A stretch of DNA of 7,926 bases from Beijerinckiaceae bacterium (GTDB lineage Bacteria > Pseudomonadota > Alphaproteobacteria > Rhizobiales > Beijerinckiaceae): the NCBI GenBank assembly GCA_947456315.1, contig CANGRU010000064.1, positions 1-7,926 on the forward strand, written 5' to 3'. Position numbers and translations under genes: made by a program. Of the stretch, positions 1 through 5,849 are shown in pieces. The notes under the pieces are model-generated. The model did no database searches, was not told where the DNA came from, and was given only the letters and a program-made list of their open reading frames with translations. The first letter of the stretch is position 1; every line of letters starts with the position of its first letter.

Positions 1-380
1 ATGCGCGCGATTTGTTGAAACTGGAAGAACCTTTGGTTCTGGCCGGAGACTATAATGTCATTCCCTCCCCGCGTGATTGCTATGATCCCGCAGCTTGGGC
101 CAATGATGCTTTGTTCCTGCCTCAGACACGCGAAAAGTTTCGCACATTGCTCAATCTTGGATTGACCGATGCCTTGCGTGCTGTGACGGACGAAGCTGGT
201 CTCTATACATTTTGGGATTATCAAGCCGGTGCCTGGCAACGCAACAACGGCATCCGCATTGATCACCTGTTGCTCTCGCCACAAGCTGCCGACAAATTGA
301 AGTCCGTTGCGATCGACAAAGACATGCGTGCCCTTGAGAAGCCTTCGGATCACGTTCCAGTCAGAATTGAACTGGGCTGA
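1..380 (+). CDS. xth: Exodeoxyribonuclease III, C-terminal part (5' end outside window)
   Basis: This is the C-terminal ~125 residues of an exonuclease III / AP endonuclease of the exonuclease-endonuclease-phosphatase fold. The enzyme cleaves the backbone 5' of abasic sites and degrades 3' ends in base-excision repair, in the cytoplasm with Mg2+. The frame is open to the left edge (in-frame codons from base 3), so the gene starts upstream; a full-length protein is usually about 260 residues. Visible signature blocks, in order, are LAGDYNVIP (the catalytic Asp and Asn of the GDxN motif), a Phe-Trp-Asp-Tyr segment, NNGIRIDHLLLSP, and KPSDHVPV near the end, which holds the conserved Asp-His pair of the active site. 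All catalytic motifs expected in this half are intact. The stop TGA is followed 12 bases later by a strong hairpin terminator. The family call is firm; whether it is xthA1 or xthA2 cannot be decided. Confidence 0.93.
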   Translation, partial: ARDLLKLEEPLVLAGDYNVIPSPRDCYDPAAWANDALFLPQTREKFRTLLNLGLTDALRAVTDEAGLYTFWDYQAGAWQRNNGIRIDHLLLSPQAADKLKSVAIDKDMRALEKPSDHVPVRIELG

Positions 381-392
381 TCCAGAAACGCA

Positions 393-416
393 AAAGGCCC
401 CGCATACGGGGCCTTT
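393..416. terminator. Bidirectional intrinsic terminator between xth and csp
   Basis: The arms AAAGGCCCCG (393-402) and CGGGGCCTTT (407-416) are a perfect 10-bp inverted repeat around a CATA loop. The stem is GC-rich with A/T at its base, so it ends in T's on either strand (TTTCATCTT on +, TTTTGCG on -). It lies 12 bases after the xth stop and 45 bases after the csp stop, between convergent genes, which fits termination from both sides. Confidence 0.85.
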
Positions 417-426
417 CATCTTGGTA

Positions 427-454
427 TGAGCCTCAGGCAAAAAAGCCTGTCTCA
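427..454 (-). terminator. Second hairpin downstream of csp
   Basis: Read on the minus strand, CAGGC and GCCTG (445-449 and 434-438) pair around a loop of six T's. TGAG and CTCA (451-454 and 427-430) extend the stem across a small bulge. It begins 7 bases after the csp stop. The U's sit in the loop rather than after the stem, so it may protect the 3' end or cause pausing rather than terminate; the 393-416 hairpin is the stronger terminator. Confidence 0.4.
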
Positions 455-461
455 GCGGCAA

Positions 462-674
462 TTAGCCAGCAACGCTGAGATTTCCCGCGGCCGACTTACC
501 GGTGCGCTTGTCAGCAACGATTTCAAAATTGACCTTCTGGCCCTCATTGAGGCCGCGCAGGCCAGCCTGCTCGACAGCGCTCACATGGACGAACACGTCC
601 TTGCCGCCGTCATCAGGCTGAATAAAACCGTAACCCTTTGTCGCATCGAACCATTTAACAGTTCCCGTAGCCAT
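462..674 (-). CDS. Cold-shock domain protein (CspA family)
   Basis: A 70-residue single cold-shock domain (OB-fold) protein that binds single-stranded nucleic acid and acts as an RNA chaperone in the cytoplasm. The RNA-binding motifs are present: RNP1-like KGYGFI at residues 13-18 and RNP2-like VFVHVS at 27-32, after the typical [14 protein letters not shown] start. The open frame extends upstream to 770. The start at 674 is chosen because AAGGAT (681-686 on the minus strand) sits 6 bases ahead of it and the family begins here; the extra 32 residues do not resemble any part of a cold-shock protein. It converges on xth and shares its terminator. Family members are often controlled by long 5' leaders, and short inverted repeats do occur upstream, but cold induction cannot be judged from sequence. 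Alphaproteobacteria usually carry several csp paralogues, so no numbered symbol is given. Confidence 0.95.
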   Translation of the reverse strand: MATGTVKWFDATKGYGFIQPDDGGKDVFVHVSAVEQAGLRGLNEGQKVNFEIVADKRTGKSAAGNLSVAG

Positions 675-1255
675 GGGAATATCCTTACATGATATAAGCG
701 TAGTCATCGGCACCAAAGATAAGCGCCGCGCGATACCAAGGTCATGTGGTGAATGGGGTGCCCCCAACACTCAAAGAGCCTTGATAGGCCAACCTTACGA
801 AGAGGCGGTGATTGGCGCAAGACCTACAACAAAATATTGAAAGCGAGAGCTGAACAGAAATGCCCGTCAAACGGCCATATCTTGTCCATCACGCGGAGTT
901 GAGACTTACTCGTCGAGCAAATCTTCAACATTGTCGGCTAACGCCGCATAGGCGCAGCAAATTGAAGCATCAGGATCCCAAGCCCGCACTGCAGAAACCA
1001 TCCACAAAGCGCCTTCCAGATCGTTGCAAGGGTGACGAACACCCGTTCCTTGAACCCACCAAATCAACACGGCACGCACACTCCAACTCAGACGAGTCGA
1101 AGGTTAGCAAGCGTGACTTAACAATCTCTTCCAATGGCCAAACTTTGGCATCCTTTGCGTTGCAGGTAGACGATCAAAGCTCTAAATTCCCAATCAAATC
1201 AGCGGCACAAAGCTGCAGGCGTCCATTCGCACGCCCTCTGACGGGAGGCAAATAT
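675..1255. other. Long intergenic region between divergent csp and transport cluster
   Basis: About 580 bases without a convincing gene. They must hold the promoters and leaders of csp (leftward) and of the first Bug gene (rightward). The frame of the downstream gene stays open from 860, adding up to 132 residues. That stretch is rich in Lys, Arg, His, Ser and Gln, has no recognisable domain, and would place a signal peptide internally, so I treat it as non-coding. The csp leader side carries a small TGGGG-GCA-CCCCA repeat (minus strand, about 754-766). No RNA gene, known riboswitch or mobile-element end was recognised. Confidence 0.6.
1160..1188 (+). promoter_or_regulatory. Possible sigma-70 type promoter for the transport cluster
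   Basis: TTGCAG (1160-1165) and TAAATT (1183-1188) are separated by 17 bases and lie about 70 bases before the start codon at 1256. The match to TTGACA/TATAAT is partial (3 of 6 and 4 of 6), so it could easily be chance; position and spacing are its main support. Confidence 0.22.
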
Positions 1256-2290
1256 ATGACTTTGCTCACTAATTTGGCTCGTGGCTTGACCATGGCCGCG
1301 GCTCTGATGGCTTCCAGCCTGCTGCCCGCCAGCGCCCAGGATTCGGGTTCAGCCTATTACAAGGGCAAGACAGTTCGTTTCATTGTGGGCTTGGGTGTGG
1401 GAGGCGGTTTTGACGCCTATGCCCGCATGATTGCGCCCTATCTCTCCAAAGAGCTGGAAACGACCGTGATTGTCGAAAACCTGCCCGGTGCGGGTGGGTT
1501 GCTTGCCCTCAATCAGGTGGCAACAGCCCAACCCGATGGCCTGCGCGTGCTCATTGTGAACGGCACCCCTGCCGCTCTGGGGCAGCTGCTAGAGCAAGAC
1601 AATATCCGCTATGATCTGACCAAGGTCGATCATCTGGGCATTATCAGTGCCTATCCTTGGATCTGGCTGATGGGCCCCAAGACAGACGTGAAAACCGTCA
1701 CAGACGCTATGAAGCCCGGCACTAAAATCCGTTGGGGTGGAACAGGCCCCAGCGATGGTCCGGCTGACGGCGCGGCCCTCACCTGCCATGTGCTGAAACT
1801 CGATTGCCAGATTGTCCTTGGCTATAAGAGCAGCGGCGACATTGCTCTGGCTATGGAGCGCGGCGAAATGGACGGGCTTTATTTATCCGATTCCTCGGCG
1901 GCCAATTTTGTTAAAAACGGCCAAGCCCGCGCCATTGCTGCCATGGGCCGCACACGCTCGGCGTTGCTGCCCGAAACTCCGACCGTCTTCGAACAGACCA
2001 AGCTGAGCCAAGATCAGGAATGGTGGTTTGATTTCCGCGCCGATCTGAATGATCTGGGCCGCATTCTCATTACCACCCCGGGGACAGCACCTGAGCGCAT
2101 CGCTTTCTTGCGTGCAGCCGTCAAACGCGCGCTGACCAATCCGGACCTTCTGGCCGAGGGTGAGAAGACTCAACGGTTTGTCGCCTACCAGCCGCCGGAA
2201 AAAGCGCTTGAGATGACCAAAAAAGTGCTGAGCGGCATTACCCCAGACCAGAAGAAAATTGTCCGCGACGTCATCTTCAAACAGAACTGA
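1256..2290 (+). CDS. Bug/TctC-family periplasmic solute-binding protein (first of a tandem pair)
   Basis: A 344-residue periplasmic binding protein of the Bug (TctC) family, the receptor component of tripartite tricarboxylate transporters, which captures small carboxylates and other organic solutes. Residues 1-28 form a classic Sec signal (cleavage likely at ASA-Q or next to it). The mature protein opens with YYKGKTVRFIVGLGVGGGFDAY, where Asp53 occupies the position of the ligand-contacting Asp of the Bug GGxxD loop; then come a PGAGG loop (78-82), QPDGL (92-96), and a WWFDFR block at 256-261 followed by GRILITTPGTAPERIAFLR. Length fits the family. The start at 1256 is chosen because GGGAGG lies 7 bases upstream and the signal peptide begins here; the frame is open back to 860. 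It is paralogous to the next gene. Cys177 and Cys184 (CX6C) are shared with that paralogue. No TctA/TctB is present in the window. The substrate is unknown. Confidence 0.9.
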   Translation: MTLLTNLARGLTMAAALMASSLLPASAQDSGSAYYKGKTVRFIVGLGVGGGFDAYARMIAPYLSKELETTVIVENLPGAGGLLALNQVATAQPDGLRVLIVNGTPAALGQLLEQDNIRYDLTKVDHLGIISAYPWIWLMGPKTDVKTVTDAMKPGTKIRWGGTGPSDGPADGAALTCHVLKLDCQIVLGYKSSGDIALAMERGEMDGLYLSDSSAANFVKNGQARAIAAMGRTRSALLPETPTVFEQTKLSQDQEWWFDFRADLNDLGRILITTPGTAPERIAFLRAAVKRALTNPDLLAEGEKTQRFVAYQPPEKALEMTKKVLSGITPDQKKIVRDVIFKQN

Positions 2291-2293
2291 GTT

Positions 2294-2307
2294 GGGGCTA
2301 AGGCCCC
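2294..2307 (+). promoter_or_regulatory. Short GC hairpin after the first Bug gene
   Basis: GGGGC (2294-2298) and GCCCC (2303-2307) pair around TAAG, starting 3 bases after the stop codon. It has only CTTG after it and no U-tract, so it is more likely a 3'-end stabiliser or weak attenuator than a full terminator. Its 3' arm and flank CCCCTT (2304-2309) could instead pair with AAGGGG just before the next gene's ribosome binding site. Confidence 0.35.
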
Positions 2308-2333
2308 TTGCGACACGTTCCACCACGGTCTAG

Positions 2334-2368
2334 CCTCCCCTGAAGGGCCAAAGAGCCCAAAGGGGAGG
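2334..2368 (+). promoter_or_regulatory. Hairpin that buries the ribosome binding site of the second Bug gene
   Basis: CCTCCCCT (2334-2341) is the perfect complement of AGGGGAGG (2361-2368), which contains the Shine-Dalgarno sequence of the gene starting at 2374. Inside it GGGC (2345-2348) pairs with GCCC (2355-2358) around CAAAGA. The 8+4 bp stem would hide the ribosome binding site in a transcript running through from the first gene. It could lower translation of the second gene, or be opened by a ligand, protein, RNA or translating ribosomes; only the structure is seen. Confidence 0.6.
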
Positions 2369-2373
2369 AATTG

Positions 2374-3402
2374 ATGCGTAACATCCAGAGTCTGGTTGCG
2401 GCCACGCTCGCATGTGCTTTGGGCTTGGCCAGCACAACCCTGCACGCCAATGAGGCTGATTTCTTCAAAGGCAAAACCGTGCGCCTCGTGAATGGTGGCG
2501 CAGCAGGTTCTGGTTACGACCTTTATTCACGCATGTTGGCGCCATGGCTGGCCAAAGAACTGGGCACCACTGTCGTTGTGGAATCGCGCCCGGGTGCTGG
2601 CATGATGACCGCTATGAACCATGTCTGGGGCGCGGCTCCTGACGGGCTCACCTTGATGCTGGCACCGGGCGAAGGAGCTGTCTTTGCCAAACTCACAGAT
2701 GATCCGGCGCTTCGTTTCGATCTGACGAAATTTCCGATTGTTGCACGCGTGAACACAGCGCCGCGCGTTCTCATCGTCAATCCGGATGGGCCATTCAAAA
2801 CCATGGCCGATTTTGCCAAGCCGCCCAAAACCATTTTCATTGGTGCCAATGGCAAGACTGATGGCGCATCCGATACATCAGCCGTTGTCTGTCATGCGCT
2901 AAAACTGCCGTGCAAAATAATGATCGGCTACCCATCATCGAAAGAGTTTGCAATGGCTGCCATTCGTGGCGAAGTTGACGGCACCATTCTCGTCGATGAT
3001 TCCGCGATGCGTTATTCCGAAAACAACCAATTGCGCGCGCTGGCTGTGATATCGCGCGAACGGGCTCCCCTCATGCCCAAAGTGCCAACCATTTTTGAAG
3101 AGCTGAAGCTTGATACGGAAGCTGCTTGGTGGCTCGATTTTCGCGAAGATCTGCGGAAAATCGGGCGCCTGCTGATCGTGCCGCCCGGTATTGCACCTGA
3201 ACGTTTGGCCTATCTAAGGGCAATTGCCAAAAAAGTGCTCAACGATAAAGAAGCGCTGGCTGAATTCGAACAGCGCAACCAGCCGGCGCTCTATGGTGAA
3301 CCGGAAGAAATGGCCAAACTCGTCACCAAGTCTCTGGATGGCTCGATCGGCGAAGCACGCTTGCGCGAGTTGAAACATGTCATCACTGAAAAATATTATT
3401 GA
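2374..3402 (+). CDS. Bug/TctC-family periplasmic solute-binding protein (second of a tandem pair)
   Basis: A 342-residue paralogue of the preceding gene: the same fold, block order and length. The Sec signal is residues 1-25 (MRNIQSLV, a hydrophobic core, then LHA-N). Matching blocks include FFKGKTVRLVNGGAAGSGYD with Asp49 at the presumed ligand site, SRPGAGMMTAM, APDGL, CHALKLPC (Cys173 and Cys180), GYPSSKEFAMAAIRGEVDG, and AWWLDFREDLRKIGRLLIVPPGIAPERLAYLR. The ligand-facing loops differ (GGAAGSGYD against GLGVGGGFD), so the two may bind different but related solutes. A start at the TTG at 2371 is possible, but ATG at 2374 is preferred because GGAGG (2364-2368) is then 5 bases away instead of 2. 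That ribosome binding site is locked in a hairpin. The 83-base gap after the first gene holds no clear promoter, so co-transcription is likely. Confidence 0.9.
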   Translation: MRNIQSLVAATLACALGLASTTLHANEADFFKGKTVRLVNGGAAGSGYDLYSRMLAPWLAKELGTTVVVESRPGAGMMTAMNHVWGAAPDGLTLMLAPGEGAVFAKLTDDPALRFDLTKFPIVARVNTAPRVLIVNPDGPFKTMADFAKPPKTIFIGANGKTDGASDTSAVVCHALKLPCKIMIGYPSSKEFAMAAIRGEVDGTILVDDSAMRYSENNQLRALAVISRERAPLMPKVPTIFEELKLDTEAAWWLDFREDLRKIGRLLIVPPGIAPERLAYLRAIAKKVLNDKEALAEFEQRNQPALYGEPEEMAKLVTKSLDGSIGEARLRELKHVITEKYY

Positions 3403-3436
3403 GCACCAACCAGAGAGAAATGTTTGCATAGGTGCT
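3402..3436 (+). repeat. Inverted repeat just after the second Bug gene
   Basis: AGCACC (3402-3407) and GGTGCT (3431-3436) form a 6-bp inverted repeat with a 23-base loop, beginning at the last base of the stop codon. AGGTGCT recurs at 3506-3512, so the left arm could pair with either copy. There is no U-tract. It could be a weak 3'-end structure or chance. Confidence 0.25.
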
Positions 3437-3454
3437 ATTCAAACGAGCGATCCT

Positions 3455-3511
3455 GCACACAGCTTGTTTGTCAAATAAGGCACTCCTGCGCTAGTAAGAA
3501 CAAGCAGGTGC
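3455..3511 (+). repeat. Inverted repeat in the leader of the MFS gene
   Basis: GCTTGTT (3462-3468) and AACAAGC (3499-3505) are a perfect 7-bp inverted repeat 30 bases apart. GCAC (3455-3458) and GTGC (3508-3511) extend it across a small internal loop. It lies 34 bases before the MFS start. It could be an mRNA leader hairpin or a dyad for a DNA-binding regulator; the sequence does not decide. Confidence 0.35.
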
Positions 3512-3544
3512 TGCATATGAATCGCGCGCCCGGAGATGATGTGA

Positions 3545-4744
3545 ATGACAACGGGCGAAGCGACACAGACCAGCATTGCACGTGCGCTTTATCTTTTGCT
3601 TGGCGGGATTATTTCCTCAGCCCAACTCGGCAAAGCCTTTGTCGCCATGCCGCTGCTTCAGGCTGAAATGAATCTCACCATCACAATTGTCTCTTTCCTG
3701 ATTGCTACTTTTGCGACACTGGGTGCCTTGTTTGGCATGGGCACGGGTTTGATCGTCAAGCGCATCGGCAGCCGCCGCGCACTGATCCTTGGCATGGTTA
3801 TCATGGCCGGAGGCAGCTTGCTCGGGGCGAGCGCGCAAAATGCCCAAACGATGATGATCTCGCGCATCATTGAAGGGGTGGGGTTTCTGGGGGCCGTCAT
3901 CGCCATTCCCGATCTCATCGGTCACGTGGCAACGGGTAAGGACCGCAATTTCTTTTTTGGTCTGTGGGGCACGTTTATGCCCACAGGCACAGCCTTGATG
4001 CTGTTGGTGGGCCCCGCCCTGCCCCTGATTGGCTGGCGCAATCTTTGGCTGTCGCAGGCCGTACTCGCGCTCGTCTATGCAGCTGTTGCGGCGATGTTGC
4101 TGCCCGTAAGCCGCCCTGCCGCGAGTAACGAAAGTTCGCGTCTCATAGAGACGGCACGAGCCGTTATGGCCAGCCGCCCGAGCGTTCTTCTGGCTGCCAT
4201 CTTTGGTCTCTACACATTCCAATATTTCATTCTGGCCGGCTTTCTGCCCGTCATTCTTGTGTCGACGCTGAACCTGCCACTCGAACAAGCCACTTTGCTG
4301 ACGGCTGGCGTGGTTGCGGCCAATGCAGGTGGTAATGTCTGTGCTGGACTTCTCGCGCGTGCCGGCTTTCCTCTTTGGGTCAGTATGGGCGCCTCCATAG
4401 CCTCTTATGCGTTGTTGTCCCCCTTCATCTATTCGCTGGGCATTGCAGCAGGCGCCGTTGCAACTCTGGCTGGCCTTAATCTCTGGATCGCGGGCCTCTT
4501 GCCGGGTTCGGTCTTTGCCGCCGTGCCGAGACTGGTGAAGCCGGAACTCGTCACGCCCACCATCGGCCTTGTCCAGCAAACCAGCAATATCGGGCAATTC
4601 ATCGGGCCGGTAGCGGCCGGATTTTTTGTCAATATATATGGCTGGCCAGCCATTCCGGTTCTGATCGTGCCTGTCGTGTTTTTGGGGCTGACAGCCGTAT
4701 GGCTCTTGCGCCCAAGACTTTCCAAAACACCACGTCCGGCTTAA
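3545..4744 (+). CDS. Major facilitator superfamily transporter, 12 TM
   Basis: A 399-residue inner-membrane protein with the alternating hydrophobic segments of a 12-helix MFS secondary transporter; residues about 185-212 form the polar central loop between the two halves. The signature loop between helices 2 and 3 is seen as GTGLIVKRIGSRRAL (residues 67-81), a motif-A variant with Gly, basic residues and RR. Others are SRIIEGVGFLGAVIAIP in helix 4 and the helix-5-end GWRNLWL. Start at 3545: an in-frame TGA directly precedes it and GGAG (3532-3535) lies 9 bases upstream. It sits between the Bug pair and another solute receptor, so it may import the same class of compound or export a product. 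The overall look resembles the cyanate/nitroimidazole (CynX/NimT) or sugar-phosphate-like MFS groups, but I cannot assign a substrate. Nothing appears truncated. Confidence 0.88.
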   Translation: MTTGEATQTSIARALYLLLGGIISSAQLGKAFVAMPLLQAEMNLTITIVSFLIATFATLGALFGMGTGLIVKRIGSRRALILGMVIMAGGSLLGASAQNAQTMMISRIIEGVGFLGAVIAIPDLIGHVATGKDRNFFFGLWGTFMPTGTALMLLVGPALPLIGWRNLWLSQAVLALVYAAVAAMLLPVSRPAASNESSRLIETARAVMASRPSVLLAAIFGLYTFQYFILAGFLPVILVSTLNLPLEQATLLTAGVVAANAGGNVCAGLLARAGFPLWVSMGASIASYALLSPFIYSLGIAAGAVATLAGLNLWIAGLLPGSVFAAVPRLVKPELVTPTIGLVQQTSNIGQFIGPVAAGFFVNIYGWPAIPVLIVPVVFLGLTAVWLLRPRLSKTPRPA

Positions 4745-4766
4745 AGTTTCAGCACAAACAAAAATG

Positions 4767-4783
4767 AAGCCTGAAGCGGGCTT
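4767..4783 (+). promoter_or_regulatory. Small hairpin ahead of the fourth transport gene
   Basis: AAGCC (4767-4771) and GGCTT (4779-4783) can pair around a 7-base loop, 22 bases after the MFS stop. TTGGGAGG, the next ribosome binding site, follows directly. The stem is short and lacks a U-tract, so it is at most a weak attenuator and may be chance. Confidence 0.2.
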
Positions 4784-4794
4784 TGGGAGGTCCT

Positions 4795-5841
4795 ATGAAT
4801 CTGCCGCGTCTCACTCTTTCGCGTCGCGCCCTTGTTGGCGCGCTGGCTCTGGCCACCAGTTGTGCTCCGGCATTTGCCCAAACCAAAAAACCGGCATGGC
4901 TTGATGAATCGCTCTTGGCTGCAGCCAAAGCCGAAGGTCAAGTTGTCGTCTATTCGACCACAAATGAGCAGGAAGGCTTGCCATTGTGGAAACTGTTTGA
5001 AGACGCAACAGGCATCAAAGTTCTCTATGTTCGCGCATCCGACGCACAAATTCTTTCGCGCGTGATCATTGAAGCGCGCGCCAACCAGCGGACTTGGGAC
5101 ATTGCACAAACAGCCAATGTGCAAAAATTCCCGCAAGAATTTTTGCTGGATTATGAACCCATTGATGCCAAGGTTCTTATGGCAAGCGCGCGCGGCGCGA
5201 AGAACAAATGGTTTGGCATGTATGCCAATTATAATGCGCCCGCTTACAACACCAGTCTCGTCACGCCGGATCAGGTTCCTCAAAAGCTCGAAGACTTCGT
5301 CAAGTTTCCGCAATTTGCAGGACGCATCGTGATCGACGATACCGACACGCCCTGGATTGCTGCCGTCTTTGAACATTATGGCGAAAAACGTGCGCGCGAA
5401 ATTCTGGAAGAGTTTGTCACCAAGATGAAACCCGTTGTCCTCGACGGACATCTGGCCATTGCGCGCGCGGTGGGGAGTGGAGAATATGCGTTCGCACTGA
5501 ACAATTATCTCAATCTCACACTCAATGTGAAATTGGCAGGTCAACCCACTGACTTCTGGGTGATGGAACCCGTCACTCTCTTCTTTGGCCAATCAGGTGT
5601 TGCAGCCAAGTCTCCACATCCGAATGCTGCCAAGCTTGCACAGAATTTTATTGTCAGCGCTGAGGCTCAATCCTTTTTGACCAAGTTTGGTCGTCTTCCA
5701 ACCCGACCCGATGTGGAGACCAATCCCAAGGGTGTGTTGGCAGGAGTTGAAAAAGCCAAAGTCTCAACAGTTCTTCTGGATTCAGATGACGAAAAGAAAT
5801 GGAGCCGTGTGTTCAAGGAGATTTTCCGCTCAAACAAGTGA
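4795..5841 (+). CDS. Periplasmic solute-binding protein of the iron(III)/polyamine ABC type
   Basis: A 348-residue extracellular binding protein of the type-2 periplasmic fold (SBP_bac_6/8, AfuA/FutA-like), which normally delivers Fe3+, thiamine, polyamines or other ligands to an ABC importer. The N-terminus has SRRALVGALALA (residues 9-20), a twin-arginine-like signal, with cleavage probably after AFA (26-28). Cys23 in ATSC is a poor lipobox, so a lipoprotein is less likely. The family opening is EGQVVVYSTTNEQEGLPLW, then FEDATGIKVLYVRAS; FGMYANYNAPAYNTSLV (140-156) and DFVKFPQFAGRIVIDD (167-182) are the usual hinge and domain-2 blocks. Start: GGGAGG at 4785-4790 lies 4 bases before this ATG; an in-frame TTG at 4783 overlaps that site. 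It is 50 bases after the MFS gene and probably in the same operon. No permease or ATPase gene follows. Tyrosines typical of iron sites occur (Y143, Y146, Y151) but iron is not proven. Confidence 0.87.
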   Translation: MNLPRLTLSRRALVGALALATSCAPAFAQTKKPAWLDESLLAAAKAEGQVVVYSTTNEQEGLPLWKLFEDATGIKVLYVRASDAQILSRVIIEARANQRTWDIAQTANVQKFPQEFLLDYEPIDAKVLMASARGAKNKWFGMYANYNAPAYNTSLVTPDQVPQKLEDFVKFPQFAGRIVIDDTDTPWIAAVFEHYGEKRAREILEEFVTKMKPVVLDGHLAIARAVGSGEYAFALNNYLNLTLNVKLAGQPTDFWVMEPVTLFFGQSGVAAKSPHPNAAKLAQNFIVSAEAQSFLTKFGRLPTRPDVETNPKGVLAGVEKAKVSTVLLDSDDEKKWSRVFKEIFRSNK

Positions 5842-5849
5842 GAGAAAAT

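Noticed and set aside
426..692. 88-residue plus-strand open frame opposite csp
   Set aside because: It is the antisense of the cold-shock gene and starts inside the csp 3' hairpin.
675..770. N-terminal extension of the cold-shock protein from 770
   Set aside because: The family begins at MATGTVKWF and a good ribosome binding site sits just before that ATG; the 32 extra residues match nothing in the family.
3517..3666. Possible small protein from ATG at 3517 overlapping the MFS start
   Set aside because: No ribosome binding site of note, no domain, and it overlaps the MFS coding region out of frame.
3617..4597. 326-residue open frame on the minus strand opposite the MFS gene
   Set aside because: It is rich in His, Gln, Arg and Lys with no domain or hydrophobic pattern and lies wholly inside the clear MFS gene; it is the antisense shadow of a hydrophobic membrane protein.
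4795..4881. Lipoprotein signal at Cys23 of the ABC-type receptor
   Set aside because: ATSC lacks the usual Leu at -3, and a clean AFA cleavage site follows; a Tat or Sec signal peptidase I site fits better.
4741..5592. 283-residue minus-strand open frame opposite the ABC-type receptor
   Set aside because: Cys/Phe/Arg-rich translation with no recognisable family; the plus-strand gene has a signal peptide, ribosome binding site and family motifs.
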